From Bacteroidales bacterium (GTDB taxonomy: Bacteria; Bacteroidota; Bacteroidia; Bacteroidales; P3): a DNA stretch of 64,000 bases. Within the stretch, counting starts at the first letter, position 1, and every line of letters begins with the position of its first letter. The position numbers were made by a program, and so were the translations under genes. The stretch is taken from positions 167,757 through 231,756 of the forward strand of contig JAGCZH010000018.1 in the NCBI GenBank assembly GCA_017960475.1, in the 5' to 3' direction. Under the pieces are notes generated by a model. That model saw only the letters and a list, made by a program, of their open reading frames with translations, was not told the DNA's origin and did no database searches. Below, piece after piece: positions 36,109-42,390 of this stretch.

Positions 36109-36576
36109 ATGAGTTTCTTTAAAACTATCTACGAGAAACTATACAAAATCAGATTCGTTTTTCCTCTCTTGTTTGTCATCGGTTCCCTCGTTGTTTTTTT
36201 CGCCATTTATCAGCAATCTCTATCGTTGATAATGGTAGGGGTTATTATTGCCGCTATTTCAGAGATCCTCATGGCGGTATTCCTTATCATGTCTTTGATA
36301 CTCCTTCGTTTCCGTGTTGTGATAGCTTTCGCTTTGGCTATGATAGCCAGCGGAATCGTCTTTGTGTATGCGTTGCAATATCTTAAAGAAAAAAATGGGA
36401 AAGATATTGTCGAAATGGTCGACTCAATCGCCGATGATTCTTATGAGACTAATTCCGACGACAATAGCTTTCCTTTTGAGGGTGTTTATGACGAAACTAA
36501 CAACAATGTCGAATTTGAGTCGGTGTCAGATGTTGCGGAGGAATCAACTGTAGAGGTGCCGGTGGAACCAGCTTAG
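36109..36576 (+). CDS. Small membrane protein with acidic tail
   Basis: 155 residues with about three hydrophobic segments (roughly 16-35, 38-58, 64-86) followed by a 65-residue acidic tail rich in Asp, Glu, Asn and Ser. No family is recognised. It stands alone between rpsT and the convergent HAD gene. It probably sits in the inner membrane with the acidic tail exposed. Confidence 0.65.
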   Translation: MSFFKTIYEKLYKIRFVFPLLFVIGSLVVFFAIYQQSLSLIMVGVIIAAISEILMAVFLIMSLILLRFRVVIAFALAMIASGIVFVYALQYLKEKNGKDIVEMVDSIADDSYETNSDDNSFPFEGVYDETNNNVEFESVSDVAEESTVEVPVEPA

Positions 36577-36663
36577 AGCTCGTCGAGGTAAAGGTTACAT
36601 ATCGTTTCTTGCCTACGTTCAGAAAAAACAATCACCTTGTCCCAGTTTAAATAATAACCATTT

Positions 36664-37302
36664 CTATATCGACCGAATATTGCCATCGTTGTCGAAAAGG
36701 TCGTTGATGGTGCCGTGTGAGAGGTGTACCCCATGAATCCCTATCTGGCGCGCCCCTTCAAGGTTTTTCTCTATGTCGTCGATAAACACAGTCTCTTCAG
36801 GTTTTAGCCCTTGTTCGTCGATGATTCGTCTGAAGCCTTCCGGCGATGGTTTCCGGTAATGCATGAAGTGAGAAAAATATGCCGCATCGAAGCAGCGTTC
36901 GAAGATGTCGAAACCGAATTTCTTTTTAAGGCGTTCAGTGAAACAGATGTAGTTGATTTCGTTGGTGTTGCTAAACAAATATAGATGGTGCTTTTGTTTT
37001 AGTTTGAGCAAAAGCTCCACCCTTTCTGTCGGTACATCGATAAGTATTGCGTTGACGATTTCGTCGACCACTTCGTCGCTGAAGTCTTTCCCTGCCGCTT
37101 TGCGGATGTAGTCGCGGTATTCGGCGGGACTTATCATGCCTTTCTCGAAAAGGTCCATCTCCTCGGTTTGGAAATCTTTGCTGTAAAAGCGCCCAAGTTT
37201 TGAGACGCCATGTCTTGCCAGTGCCTCTTCTACGTTCTCGTAGCGTATGTCGTGGATTACCCCGCCGAAGTCAAAAATAATGTTTTTATATTGGTTGAAC
37301 AT
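36664..37302 (-). CDS. HAD-superfamily hydrolase
   Basis: 212 residues. Motif I is IIFDFGGVIHDI (residues 9-20; the nucleophile Asp is present, but the second Asp of the DxD motif is replaced by Gly, as in many epoxide-hydrolase/YihX-like HADs). Motif II is LFSNTNE, motif III Lys lies in YRKPSPEGF, and motif IV is FIDDIEKN. This is the subfamily I HAD fold, closest to the YihX/sEH-N group that dephosphorylates sugar phosphates. Substrate is unknown. Confidence 0.88.
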   Translation of the reverse strand: MFNQYKNIIFDFGGVIHDIRYENVEEALARHGVSKLGRFYSKDFQTEEMDLFEKGMISPAEYRDYIRKAAGKDFSDEVVDEIVNAILIDVPTERVELLLKLKQKHHLYLFSNTNEINYICFTERLKKKFGFDIFERCFDAAYFSHFMHYRKPSPEGFRRIIDEQGLKPEETVFIDDIEKNLEGARQIGIHGVHLSHGTINDLFDNDGNIRSI

Positions 37303-37486
37303 TTTTGTCTTATGTTAGGTTAAAAAGGTTAGAAAGGGTTTAAATGTTAAAAAGGTGCTGCGGATTATCAGATGGTTATATTACCGCATCTTTGTTCCCG
37401 TTACCCTGGATGGTGTTTTTATAAAAAAAATATTCAAATTACTGAGTTATTGTGTATTGCAAGAATATGCTCTGTTTTTGATTTTG

Positions 37487-37494
37487 CAAAGTTA
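37487..37494 (-). promoter_or_regulatory. Putative -7 box of the HAD gene
   Basis: Reads TAACTTTG on the minus strand (TAnnTTTG). The implied leader is about 180 nt; no -33 TTG is clear. Confidence 0.4.
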
Positions 37495-37618
37495 CGATTT
37501 TTTTATTTTCCGCCATTCCCTGCCTTGTTTTGCAAGATGTTAGTGTCTTGTTCTACAAGAATGGCATAGTTGATTATCAATATTATATAACTGAAAATAT
37601 CAAAAAAATGAAAAAAAA

Positions 37619-37649
37619 TTTGTCAGAATAAAAAATTGTCGTACTTTTG
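37619..37649 (+). promoter_or_regulatory. Promoter of tRNA-Asp
   Basis: TTTG at 37619-37622, a 19-bp spacer and TACTTTTG at 37642-37649, an exact consensus match 40 bp upstream of tRNA-Asp. Confidence 0.8.
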
Positions 37650-37688
37650 CAATCGCAAAAAAGGAAAGGACTTCTAAATATTGCAAAC

Positions 37689-37766
37689 GGTTCGGTAGTT
37701 CAGTTTGGTTAGAATACATGCCTGTCACGCATGGGGTCGCGAGTTCGAGTCTCGTCCGGACCGCCA
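37689..37766 (+). tRNA. tRNA-Asp (anticodon GTC)
   Basis: Acceptor GGTTCGG/CCGGACC (one T-G pair), anticodon stem CATGC/GCATG around CTGTCAC giving anticodon GTC, T-arm GCGAGTTCGAGTCTCGT, discriminator G. The 3' CCA is encoded (37764-37766), unlike in the other tRNAs of this window. Confidence 0.95.
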
Positions 37767-37775
37767 AACAACGAG

Positions 37776-37801
37776 AAGCTCTCATTAGTGAGAGCTTTTT
37801 T
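37776..37801 (+). terminator. Terminator after tRNA-Asp
   Basis: A 9-bp stem AAGCTCTCA/TGAGAGCTT with loop TTAG, followed by a T-run. It separates tRNA-Asp from the tmRNA gene. Confidence 0.9.
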
Positions 37802-37889
37802 TGTCTAGGTACGCAGGCAGTCATGTCTGCGGTATGGAATATCAAATCTGGAACTTCGAAATTCAATATTCGAAATTCAATTTTACTCC

Positions 37890-38280
37890 GGGGCTGACTG
37901 GTTTTGACAGCAAGGAGATGGATTTGTAAGCATGCAGGCTCACGCATCAGCAGCCTTGAAAACCGATGCGCAACAATAATTGGCGAAAATAACTACGCTC
38001 TTGCTGCCTAACCGAAGCACAGTAGGTAAGGCTTAATCCCCGCAACAGTTGCAGGGACAAGACGTCTCCCACAAGCCCTGACCGTCGGCGTGTGATCAGG
38101 AGGCGCTCGCAAAGACGGGATAGCCGGCATAAATCCTCGCATTGCCGTTGAAATTTTAGAGGATAAGGGTTGCCTTGGGTGTCCGCGTCCGGAGCCGCCT
38201 CGAAAATCAACCACGGAATAAGCATGTAGAAAGCACGTCAGTCGCTTGTTTGGACGGCGGTTCGACTCCGCCCAGCTCCA
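37890..38280 (+). ncRNA. ssrA: tmRNA (SsrA)
   Basis: The tRNA-like ends are GGGGCTG (37890-37896) pairing with CAGCTCC (38273-38279), with a T-arm GGCGGTTCGACTCCGCC just before. The 5' part continues ACTGGTTTTGACAGC, characteristic of tmRNA. The tag frame at 37982-38011 reads GENNYALAA followed by TAA, resuming at a GGC codon. CCA is not encoded. tmRNA releases stalled ribosomes together with SmpB. No TAnnTTTG box is visible in the 90 bp upstream. The 3' end is a classical integration site, and degraded recombinase DNA follows. Confidence 0.96.
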
Positions 38281-38590
38281 CTTCCAATGGGAACCCGCTT
38301 CCCGATTTCGAAAAGAAAACACTGATAATCACAGAGATTGTCAGTGTTTTTCTCTTTTGTACACCCTCCCGCTCTCTAGACGGCTGTTTCCACCGGTTGC
38401 ATCAGGATGGATGGTGCAGAAAGGTGTTGATAGTCTGACAAATATCCACACACCTATACAACCGGAAGGGTGTCTGCAAGGGAGGGGGATGGGTGGATGG
38501 AAAATGTTCAAAATCTGAGACCGTTTTTTCTCTGACTGAGACCAATTTTTGTCGTTGTAAAATATTGTCTAACATAAAATTGAAACAAAA
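38281..38590. other. Non-coding stretch downstream of tmRNA
   Basis: 310 bp without a convincing gene. It starts with the probable tmRNA terminator (38315-38352); the rest (38353-38590) has purine-rich GGATGG/GGAGGG patches and no ORF with recognisable content. This is where an attachment-site junction would be expected. I see no second copy of the tmRNA 3' end in the next 6 kb. Confidence 0.5.
38315..38352 (+). terminator. Probable tmRNA terminator
   Basis: Stem AAAACACTGA/TCAGTGTTTT with a 15-nt loop, followed by a T-rich tail, 35 bp after the tmRNA 3' end. Confidence 0.8.
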
Positions 38591-38659
38591 ATGACTATCA
38601 CATTCGTTTGCAGGGCCACCAAGGTCAGTAAAAAGGACGGACTGACCTTCTTAACGTAG
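38591..38659 (+). pseudogene. Tyrosine recombinase (integrase) 5' remnant
   Basis: 22 codons reading MTITFVCRATKVSKKDGL and then a stop. The start resembles the arm-type N-terminus of Bacteroidetes tyrosine recombinases (MSVKFLCRKSK...NGL). Homology stops at about 38635, where a different frame continues as HipA-like sequence. Lying just downstream of tmRNA, it fits an old integrated element. The match is short, so this is a moderate-confidence call. Confidence 0.5.
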
Positions 38660-38916
38660 CCATCGCCAATCCCAAAAACAAAGAAGAATTGGCACTTACA
38701 CTCTCCGGCCGTAAGACCGGATTGAGGCTAAGTGATTTTGTGAATGCCGCAAAGACCATTGGATTGGAAGAAAATTTGGTGCATAACCTTATCGGAGGTC
38801 TTCAAAAAGCGCTCCCAAAGTGGCAAATGTTGATAGCCAACTCCTTTCTGTCAGATGAGATGAAAAAAGAATATGAAGGGTTAGTAATGTACAGATTGTA
38901 TCGTTTGCAGAATTAG
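38632..38916 (+). pseudogene. HipA-family toxin C-terminal remnant
   Basis: The open frame from 38632 reads DLLNVAIANPKNKEELALTL, then SGRKTGLRLSDFVNAAKTIGL, and near the end LPKWQMLIANSFLSDEMK followed by EYEGL. This matches the C-terminal subdomain of Bacteroidetes HipA kinases, toxins of type II toxin-antitoxin modules. The kinase catalytic core and any HipB partner are absent. The remnant begins where the integrase-like remnant ends, indicating a deletion that joined the two genes. Confidence 0.7.
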
Positions 38917-38946
38917 GGATTATCTTCTAATTGGTCTGGTATTTTC

Positions 38947-38992
38947 TTTTGCTGCTATCAAAAGATATTTTTTGCTGCTACAAAAAGATTTT
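38947..38992. repeat. Tandem 23-bp direct repeat upstream of the AAA ATPase
   Basis: Two adjacent 23-bp copies (38947-38969 and 38970-38992), both starting TTTTGCTGCTA, with three mismatches. The second copy contains the -33 TTTG of the ATPase promoter, so the repeats could serve as an operator. Confidence 0.75.
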
Positions 38993-39001
38993 GTATATTT
39001 G
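38971..39001 (+). promoter_or_regulatory. Promoter of the AAA/DUF4143 ATPase
   Basis: TTTG at 38971-38974, a 19-bp spacer and TATATTTG at 38994-39001. Consensus match 25 bp before the ATG. Confidence 0.75.
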
Positions 39002-39026
39002 CATCAATAAATAAAATACGAAGCAT

Positions 39027-40235
39027 ATGATATTAAAGTCTCATATAGAACAGGTTATATTAAATCAAGCCAGGCAAAACAGTTCAAAAAAGGATGAAAT
39101 ACAACGAGAAAATACGAGTTCCATCTATCCAGTAGATGGTTTTGCAAGCATTATTACAGGTCTTCGTAGATGTGGAAAAAGCACCTTGATGCGGCAGATG
39201 GCAGGACGATATACCAGAAAAGAATGTCTTTCTCTAAATTTTGAGGATATCAACCTGATTGGATTCACTGCCGACGATTTCAAGCGTCTGTATGCCTACA
39301 TCCAGGATTCCGGAAGCCGAATTCTTTTTTTCGATGAGATACAGATAATAGATGGATGGGAGTTGTTTGTCCATCAATTGCTTCGCGAAGACTACACCGT
39401 ATTTATAACAGGCTCCAACGCATCTATGCTCAGCGTAGAACTTGGAACCAACCTAACAGGAAGGCACATCTCCACCGAGATGTTTCCGTTTTCATATACG
39501 GAATACCTCACATATCTGAAGAAGACCTCGGGCAAAAAAGCTTTTATGCAATATCTCGCCGATGGCGGTATGCCAGAGTATCTTGCTTCAAAAGACAAGC
39601 GTGTACTGCTTACTATGCTGGATGATATACTGATACGCGATATTGCCATCAGGCACGGCGTACGGAATGTTGACCCACTGAGGAAACTGGCATCCTACCT
39701 GTTGACCAACATCGCCAAACCATATACTGCAAACAGGTTGACATCTGTTGCCGACGACGTAGCCACCTCATCGGTGCTTGAATATATCTCTTATATGCGC
39801 GATGCATATCTGATAGATTCTATAGTACAATACGCCACCAATGTACGCGCCACACAACGCAACCCCAAAAAGGTGTATGCAATTGACACGGGCATCTCTA
39901 ATGCCGTCAGTCTTTCGCAAACCGACGACTATGGCCGCTTGTTAGAAAACCACGTGTTTCTCAATTTGCGGAAGCAACACAAAGGCCACATCTTTTACTA
40001 CCAAGGTGCTGGCGAATGTGATTTTGTGGTGACCGACAGCCACAACAAACCATCATCGCTCTACCAGGTCTGCCTGGAGCTGACCGATGAAAACATGCAA
40101 CGTGAGATAGGTGGACTGCGTGATGCAATGGGTGAACTCCATTTATCTTCTGGCACCATCGTAACCCTGTCAGACGAAGAGCGTCTGGAAGTCCCCGAAG
40201 GTACAATTGAGATTGTCAAAGCGTATAGTATTTGA
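39027..40235 (+). CDS. AAA-family ATP-binding protein with DUF4143 domain
   Basis: 402 residues. The AAA_14 domain has Walker A GLRRCGKST (about 46-54), Walker B ILFFDEIQ (about 100-107) and a FITGSNASML sensor-like block. The C-terminal DUF4143 region carries KVYAIDTGISNAV followed by ENHVFLNLRK and YYQGAGECDFVV, the last resembling a PD-(D/E)XK-like core. Such genes are numerous and patchily distributed in Bacteroidetes and other anaerobes; their role is unknown. It is the only intact gene between the tmRNA site and 41.1 kb and has its own promoter, consistent with horizontal acquisition. Confidence 0.9.
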   Translation: MILKSHIEQVILNQARQNSSKKDEIQRENTSSIYPVDGFASIITGLRRCGKSTLMRQMAGRYTRKECLSLNFEDINLIGFTADDFKRLYAYIQDSGSRILFFDEIQIIDGWELFVHQLLREDYTVFITGSNASMLSVELGTNLTGRHISTEMFPFSYTEYLTYLKKTSGKKAFMQYLADGGMPEYLASKDKRVLLTMLDDILIRDIAIRHGVRNVDPLRKLASYLLTNIAKPYTANRLTSVADDVATSSVLEYISYMRDAYLIDSIVQYATNVRATQRNPKKVYAIDTGISNAVSLSQTDDYGRLLENHVFLNLRKQHKGHIFYYQGAGECDFVVTDSHNKPSSLYQVCLELTDENMQREIGGLRDAMGELHLSSGTIVTLSDEERLEVPEGTIEIVKAYSI

Positions 40236-40452
40236 TGCCTTCGTAGTGGGTTCTTTGTGCTTTCTTTATGGTATCATTGTATCCTCTGTATGTGATTTGC
40301 TGTGATTTGCTGATTTAGGTTGTCACATTTGCGTCCTGCGACTGGATCAAGTTGACGGGTTAATAATTATCGACTGTTTTTTGTTGTCAGGAACGCACTC
40401 CTCTGTTTGCACTATTTCGTTTGCAATGTTCGTTTTTGGAAACAACCACACT

Positions 40453-41037
40453 CTACTTTGCTGCACAATCCTTAATCAGTTTCCGACCGGCTTCCGTCAG
40501 CACATACTTTTGGTTACGGGACTTTGGTTTGTCTAAAATAGTAGGGGTGGCCAGACCCGTTTGAATCAAGATGTCAATAGTTGTTCGTTTGAATCTTGAC
40601 CTGTTTGTTTGTCCATACATTGCAACCAATTCGGTCAATGATGTCTCTTTTTGCAGAGCAACAAAGACCTTGAAAATATATTCAAGATTTGCTCCATCAA
40701 CATAGGACATAACATAGGACACAACATAGGACATTTTTTGTTTAAGTTGCTCATTGTTAAGCGTATCAACATAGGACACAACATTAGACAAGTCTTCCTC
40801 AACAAAGTCTGGATGGCAGGGGATGTCTATCAAGAAATAAGCACGGTCTTCATCAGTCTTTTCGAACGTCGTGCCACGAGGAAACCAGTCGGGGTACATC
40901 ACGGTCAAAGAACGAGATGAACCCAAAAAGGGAATGGTGTCAAAGGGGATGGATAAACTAAAATGAATCCAAGTAATTGTTGAACCCAGAAACAACCAGA
41001 ATATGAATGCAGTAATATATGCACGAGTCTCTTCCAC
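40453..41037 (-). pseudogene. C-terminal remnant of an AlbA/RecG-like ATP-binding protein
   Basis: An open frame of 194 codons. The recognisable part starts near YPDWFPRGTTFEKTDEDRAYFLIDIP, like the end of the HATPase_c_4 domain of Schlafen-AlbA_2 ATP-binding proteins. It continues through a repetitive linker (SYVVSYVMSYV), typical of that family, to a winged-helix C-terminus (TTIDILIQTGLATPTIL, LTEAGRKLI). The first 45 codons look unrelated and overlap a serine recombinase remnant on the other strand. The AlbA and ATPase domains are missing, so this is a truncated gene. Confidence 0.7.
40700..40736. repeat. 12-bp tandem repeat inside the AlbA remnant
   Basis: Three near-identical 12-bp units based on ACATAGGACA(T/C)A lie at about 40700-40736, with a related pair at 40769-40792. 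They encode the repeated SYV/MSYV peptide on the minus strand. The period is a multiple of three and keeps the frame. Confidence 0.75.
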
Positions 41038-41107
41038 AGGGGACCGTCTATCAACCGAAAGACAAGTGATGGACTTGTCCGACTATGACGAGTTGTGCCG
41101 CTTATAA
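41003..41107 (+). pseudogene. Serine recombinase N-terminal remnant
   Basis: 34 codons from ATG 41003: MNAVIYARVSSTGDRLSTER, then QVMDLSDYDELCRL and a stop. The YARVS motif with catalytic Ser10 and the STERQ block are the N-terminal signature of resolvase/invertase-type serine recombinases (normally 180 residues or more). Everything after the first helix is gone. It lies antisense to the first codons of the AlbA remnant and marks the right edge of the degraded element. Confidence 0.72.
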
Positions 41108-41126
41108 TATAATGTATTATGAGATA

Positions 41127-41146
41127 TTATATCGTGCACGATATAA
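41127..41146. promoter_or_regulatory. 20-bp perfect palindrome, probable operator
   Basis: TTATATCGTGCACGATATAA is perfectly symmetric and lies 34 bp upstream of the -33 box of the glutathione peroxidase promoter. The core ATCGTGCACGAT recurs with one change at 41210-41221. Dyad symmetry and position suggest a dimeric repressor site; the MarR gene at 41953 is the obvious candidate. Confidence 0.75.
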
Positions 41147-41179
41147 ATGTTAAAAAATTATAATTGTATGTTTTAAATG

Positions 41180-41208
41180 TTGTAATTGTGGAAAAGTTTG
41201 TATATTTG
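41180..41208 (+). promoter_or_regulatory. Promoter of glutathione peroxidase
   Basis: TTG at 41180-41182, an 18-bp spacer and TATATTTG at 41201-41208, 44 bp before the ATG. Confidence 0.7.
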
Positions 41209-41209
41209 C

Positions 41210-41221
41210 ATCGTGTACGAT
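41210..41221. promoter_or_regulatory. Second palindromic site at the transcription start
   Basis: ATCGTGTACGAT differs by one base from the core of the palindrome at 41127-41146. It starts one base after the -7 box, covering the expected transcription start, a position where a bound repressor would block initiation. Confidence 0.7.
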
Positions 41222-41252
41222 TGAAATTAATAACAAATAAAATATTGCAATT

Positions 41253-41810
41253 ATGGAAATTAAAAGTTCTATCTACGAGTACAAAGCTGTTGCTTCCAAC
41301 GGAAAAGAGATCGATTTTGCCCAGTTTGAGGGTAAACCCATGCTCATCATCAACACAGCCTCCAAGTGCGGATTCACCCCGCAATTTGACGCCCTAGAGC
41401 AACTCAACGAGAAATACCGTGACCGTGGCCTCGTCGTCGTAGGATTCCCTTGCAACCAGTTCAAGGAGCAAGATCCAGGCTCTGATGGCGAAATTGAGGA
41501 GTTCTGCCGCGTCAACTACGGTGTAACATTCCAAATTATGAAGAAAGTCGATGTCAACGGCAAGGATGAGAGTCCCGTCTTCACCTTCCTCAAAGCTCAG
41601 GCCCCCAAGGAAGAATACAAGGGCCTCAAAGCAAAAGCTGCCCATGCCATGCTTAAAGGTTTGAGCAAGAGTGTGGAAAAAGAGAGCGATATCCTTTGGA
41701 ACTTTACCAAGTTTCTCATCGCTCCCGACGGCAAGACTGTTCTCCGCTATGCTCCAACCACCGAGCCTGTCGACATTGAAAAGGATATTGAAAAGTTGCT
41801 GAAAAACTGA
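41253..41810 (+). CDS. Glutathione peroxidase family thiol peroxidase
   Basis: 185 residues. NTASKCGFTPQF contains the peroxidatic Cys39 (Cys instead of selenocysteine), FPCNQFKEQDPGS gives the conserved Gln, and the C-terminal WNFTKFLIAPDGK block gives the conserved Trp and Asn. In bacteria these enzymes usually reduce peroxides with thioredoxin. It sits between two operator-like palindromes upstream and a MarR gene downstream, suggesting peroxide- or electrophile-responsive control. Confidence 0.93.
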   Translation: MEIKSSIYEYKAVASNGKEIDFAQFEGKPMLIINTASKCGFTPQFDALEQLNEKYRDRGLVVVGFPCNQFKEQDPGSDGEIEEFCRVNYGVTFQIMKKVDVNGKDESPVFTFLKAQAPKEEYKGLKAKAAHAMLKGLSKSVEKESDILWNFTKFLIAPDGKTVLRYAPTTEPVDIEKDIEKLLKN

Positions 41811-41824
41811 AATTAGTATAATAT

Positions 41825-41871
41825 AAAGGTTTTGCTCCACAAGGTTGTATGCTTGGCGGAGCAAAACCTTT
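41825..41871 (+). terminator. Stem-loop after glutathione peroxidase
   Basis: A perfect 14-bp stem AAAGGTTTTGCTCC/GGAGCAAAACCTTT with a 19-nt loop, 15 bp after the stop. It lacks a good T-run, so termination may be partial and allow readthrough into marR. Confidence 0.7.
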
Positions 41872-41876
41872 AAAGA

Positions 41877-41902
41877 TTATATCTTGCATGCTGTCGATAT
41901 AA
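41877..41902. promoter_or_regulatory. Third operator-like inverted repeat upstream of marR
   Basis: TTATATC and GATATAA, the exact half-sites of the 41127-41146 palindrome, recur here separated by 12 bp instead of 6, 51 bp before the marR ATG. It may be an autoregulatory site, or chance in AT-rich DNA. Confidence 0.45.
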
Positions 41903-41952
41903 AAGATAATTACATCTTTATAATATATTTATTCCCATTGCTATAAATTGGT

Positions 41953-42390
41953 ATGTATCCGCAATTGAAACTCGATAACCAGGTCTGTTTCCGGCTTTAC
42001 ACGGCCTCTCGGCTCATTACGCAGGCCTACCGTCCGCTGCTTGATCCGCTAGGCATTACCTATCCCCAGTACCTTGTTCTTATGGTTCTATGGGAGCACG
42101 GACATCAGAGGGTCTCAGACATCTCGAAGCGACTCTCACTCGAGAGCAACACCATCACACCCCTCCTCCAACGCATGGAGAAAGAGGGTATTGTAATTCG
42201 CCATAAGGATCCTGCTGACAGTCGCCAGACACTTGTCAGCCTTACCCGTAAAGGTGCCGCAATGGAAGAACGTGCCAAAGATATCCCCGCCTGTCTTGCC
42301 GCCTCGATGTCGGGCAAAGATTTTTGTCAAGCTGATGCCGAAAGCCTCGTAAAACAATTGGACTCAATCATAAAAATACTGAAGAAATGA
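41953..42390 (+). CDS. MarR-family transcriptional regulator
   Basis: 145 residues with the MarR winged helix: YPQYLVLMVLWEHG, VSDISKRLSLESNTITPLLQRMEKEGIV (recognition region) and the wing RHKDPADSRQTLVSLT. Flanking helices form the dimer interface. Cys12 lies in the N-terminal QVCFRLY segment, where OhrR-type MarR proteins have their sensing Cys, hinting at redox sensing. The stop overlaps the radical SAM start by four bases (ATGA). Confidence 0.92.
   Translation: MYPQLKLDNQVCFRLYTASRLITQAYRPLLDPLGITYPQYLVLMVLWEHGHQRVSDISKRLSLESNTITPLLQRMEKEGIVIRHKDPADSRQTLVSLTRKGAAMEERAKDIPACLAASMSGKDFCQADAESLVKQLDSIIKILKK

Larger units (their letters stand above)
37303..37688. other. Intergenic region between the HAD gene and tRNA-Asp
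   Basis: A 386-bp AT-rich gap. It contains a leftward -7 box at 37487-37494 and the tRNA-Asp promoter at 37619-37649. Short open frames here have no recognisable content. Confidence 0.6.

Noticed and set aside
37947..38322. Minus-strand ORFs of 92 and 104 codons
   Set aside because: They lie inside the tmRNA gene, whose ends, tag frame and T-arm are clear.
40700..40792. Short repeats considered as a CRISPR array
   Set aside because: Units are 12 bp, contiguous, without spacers, and encode a peptide linker within a coding remnant.
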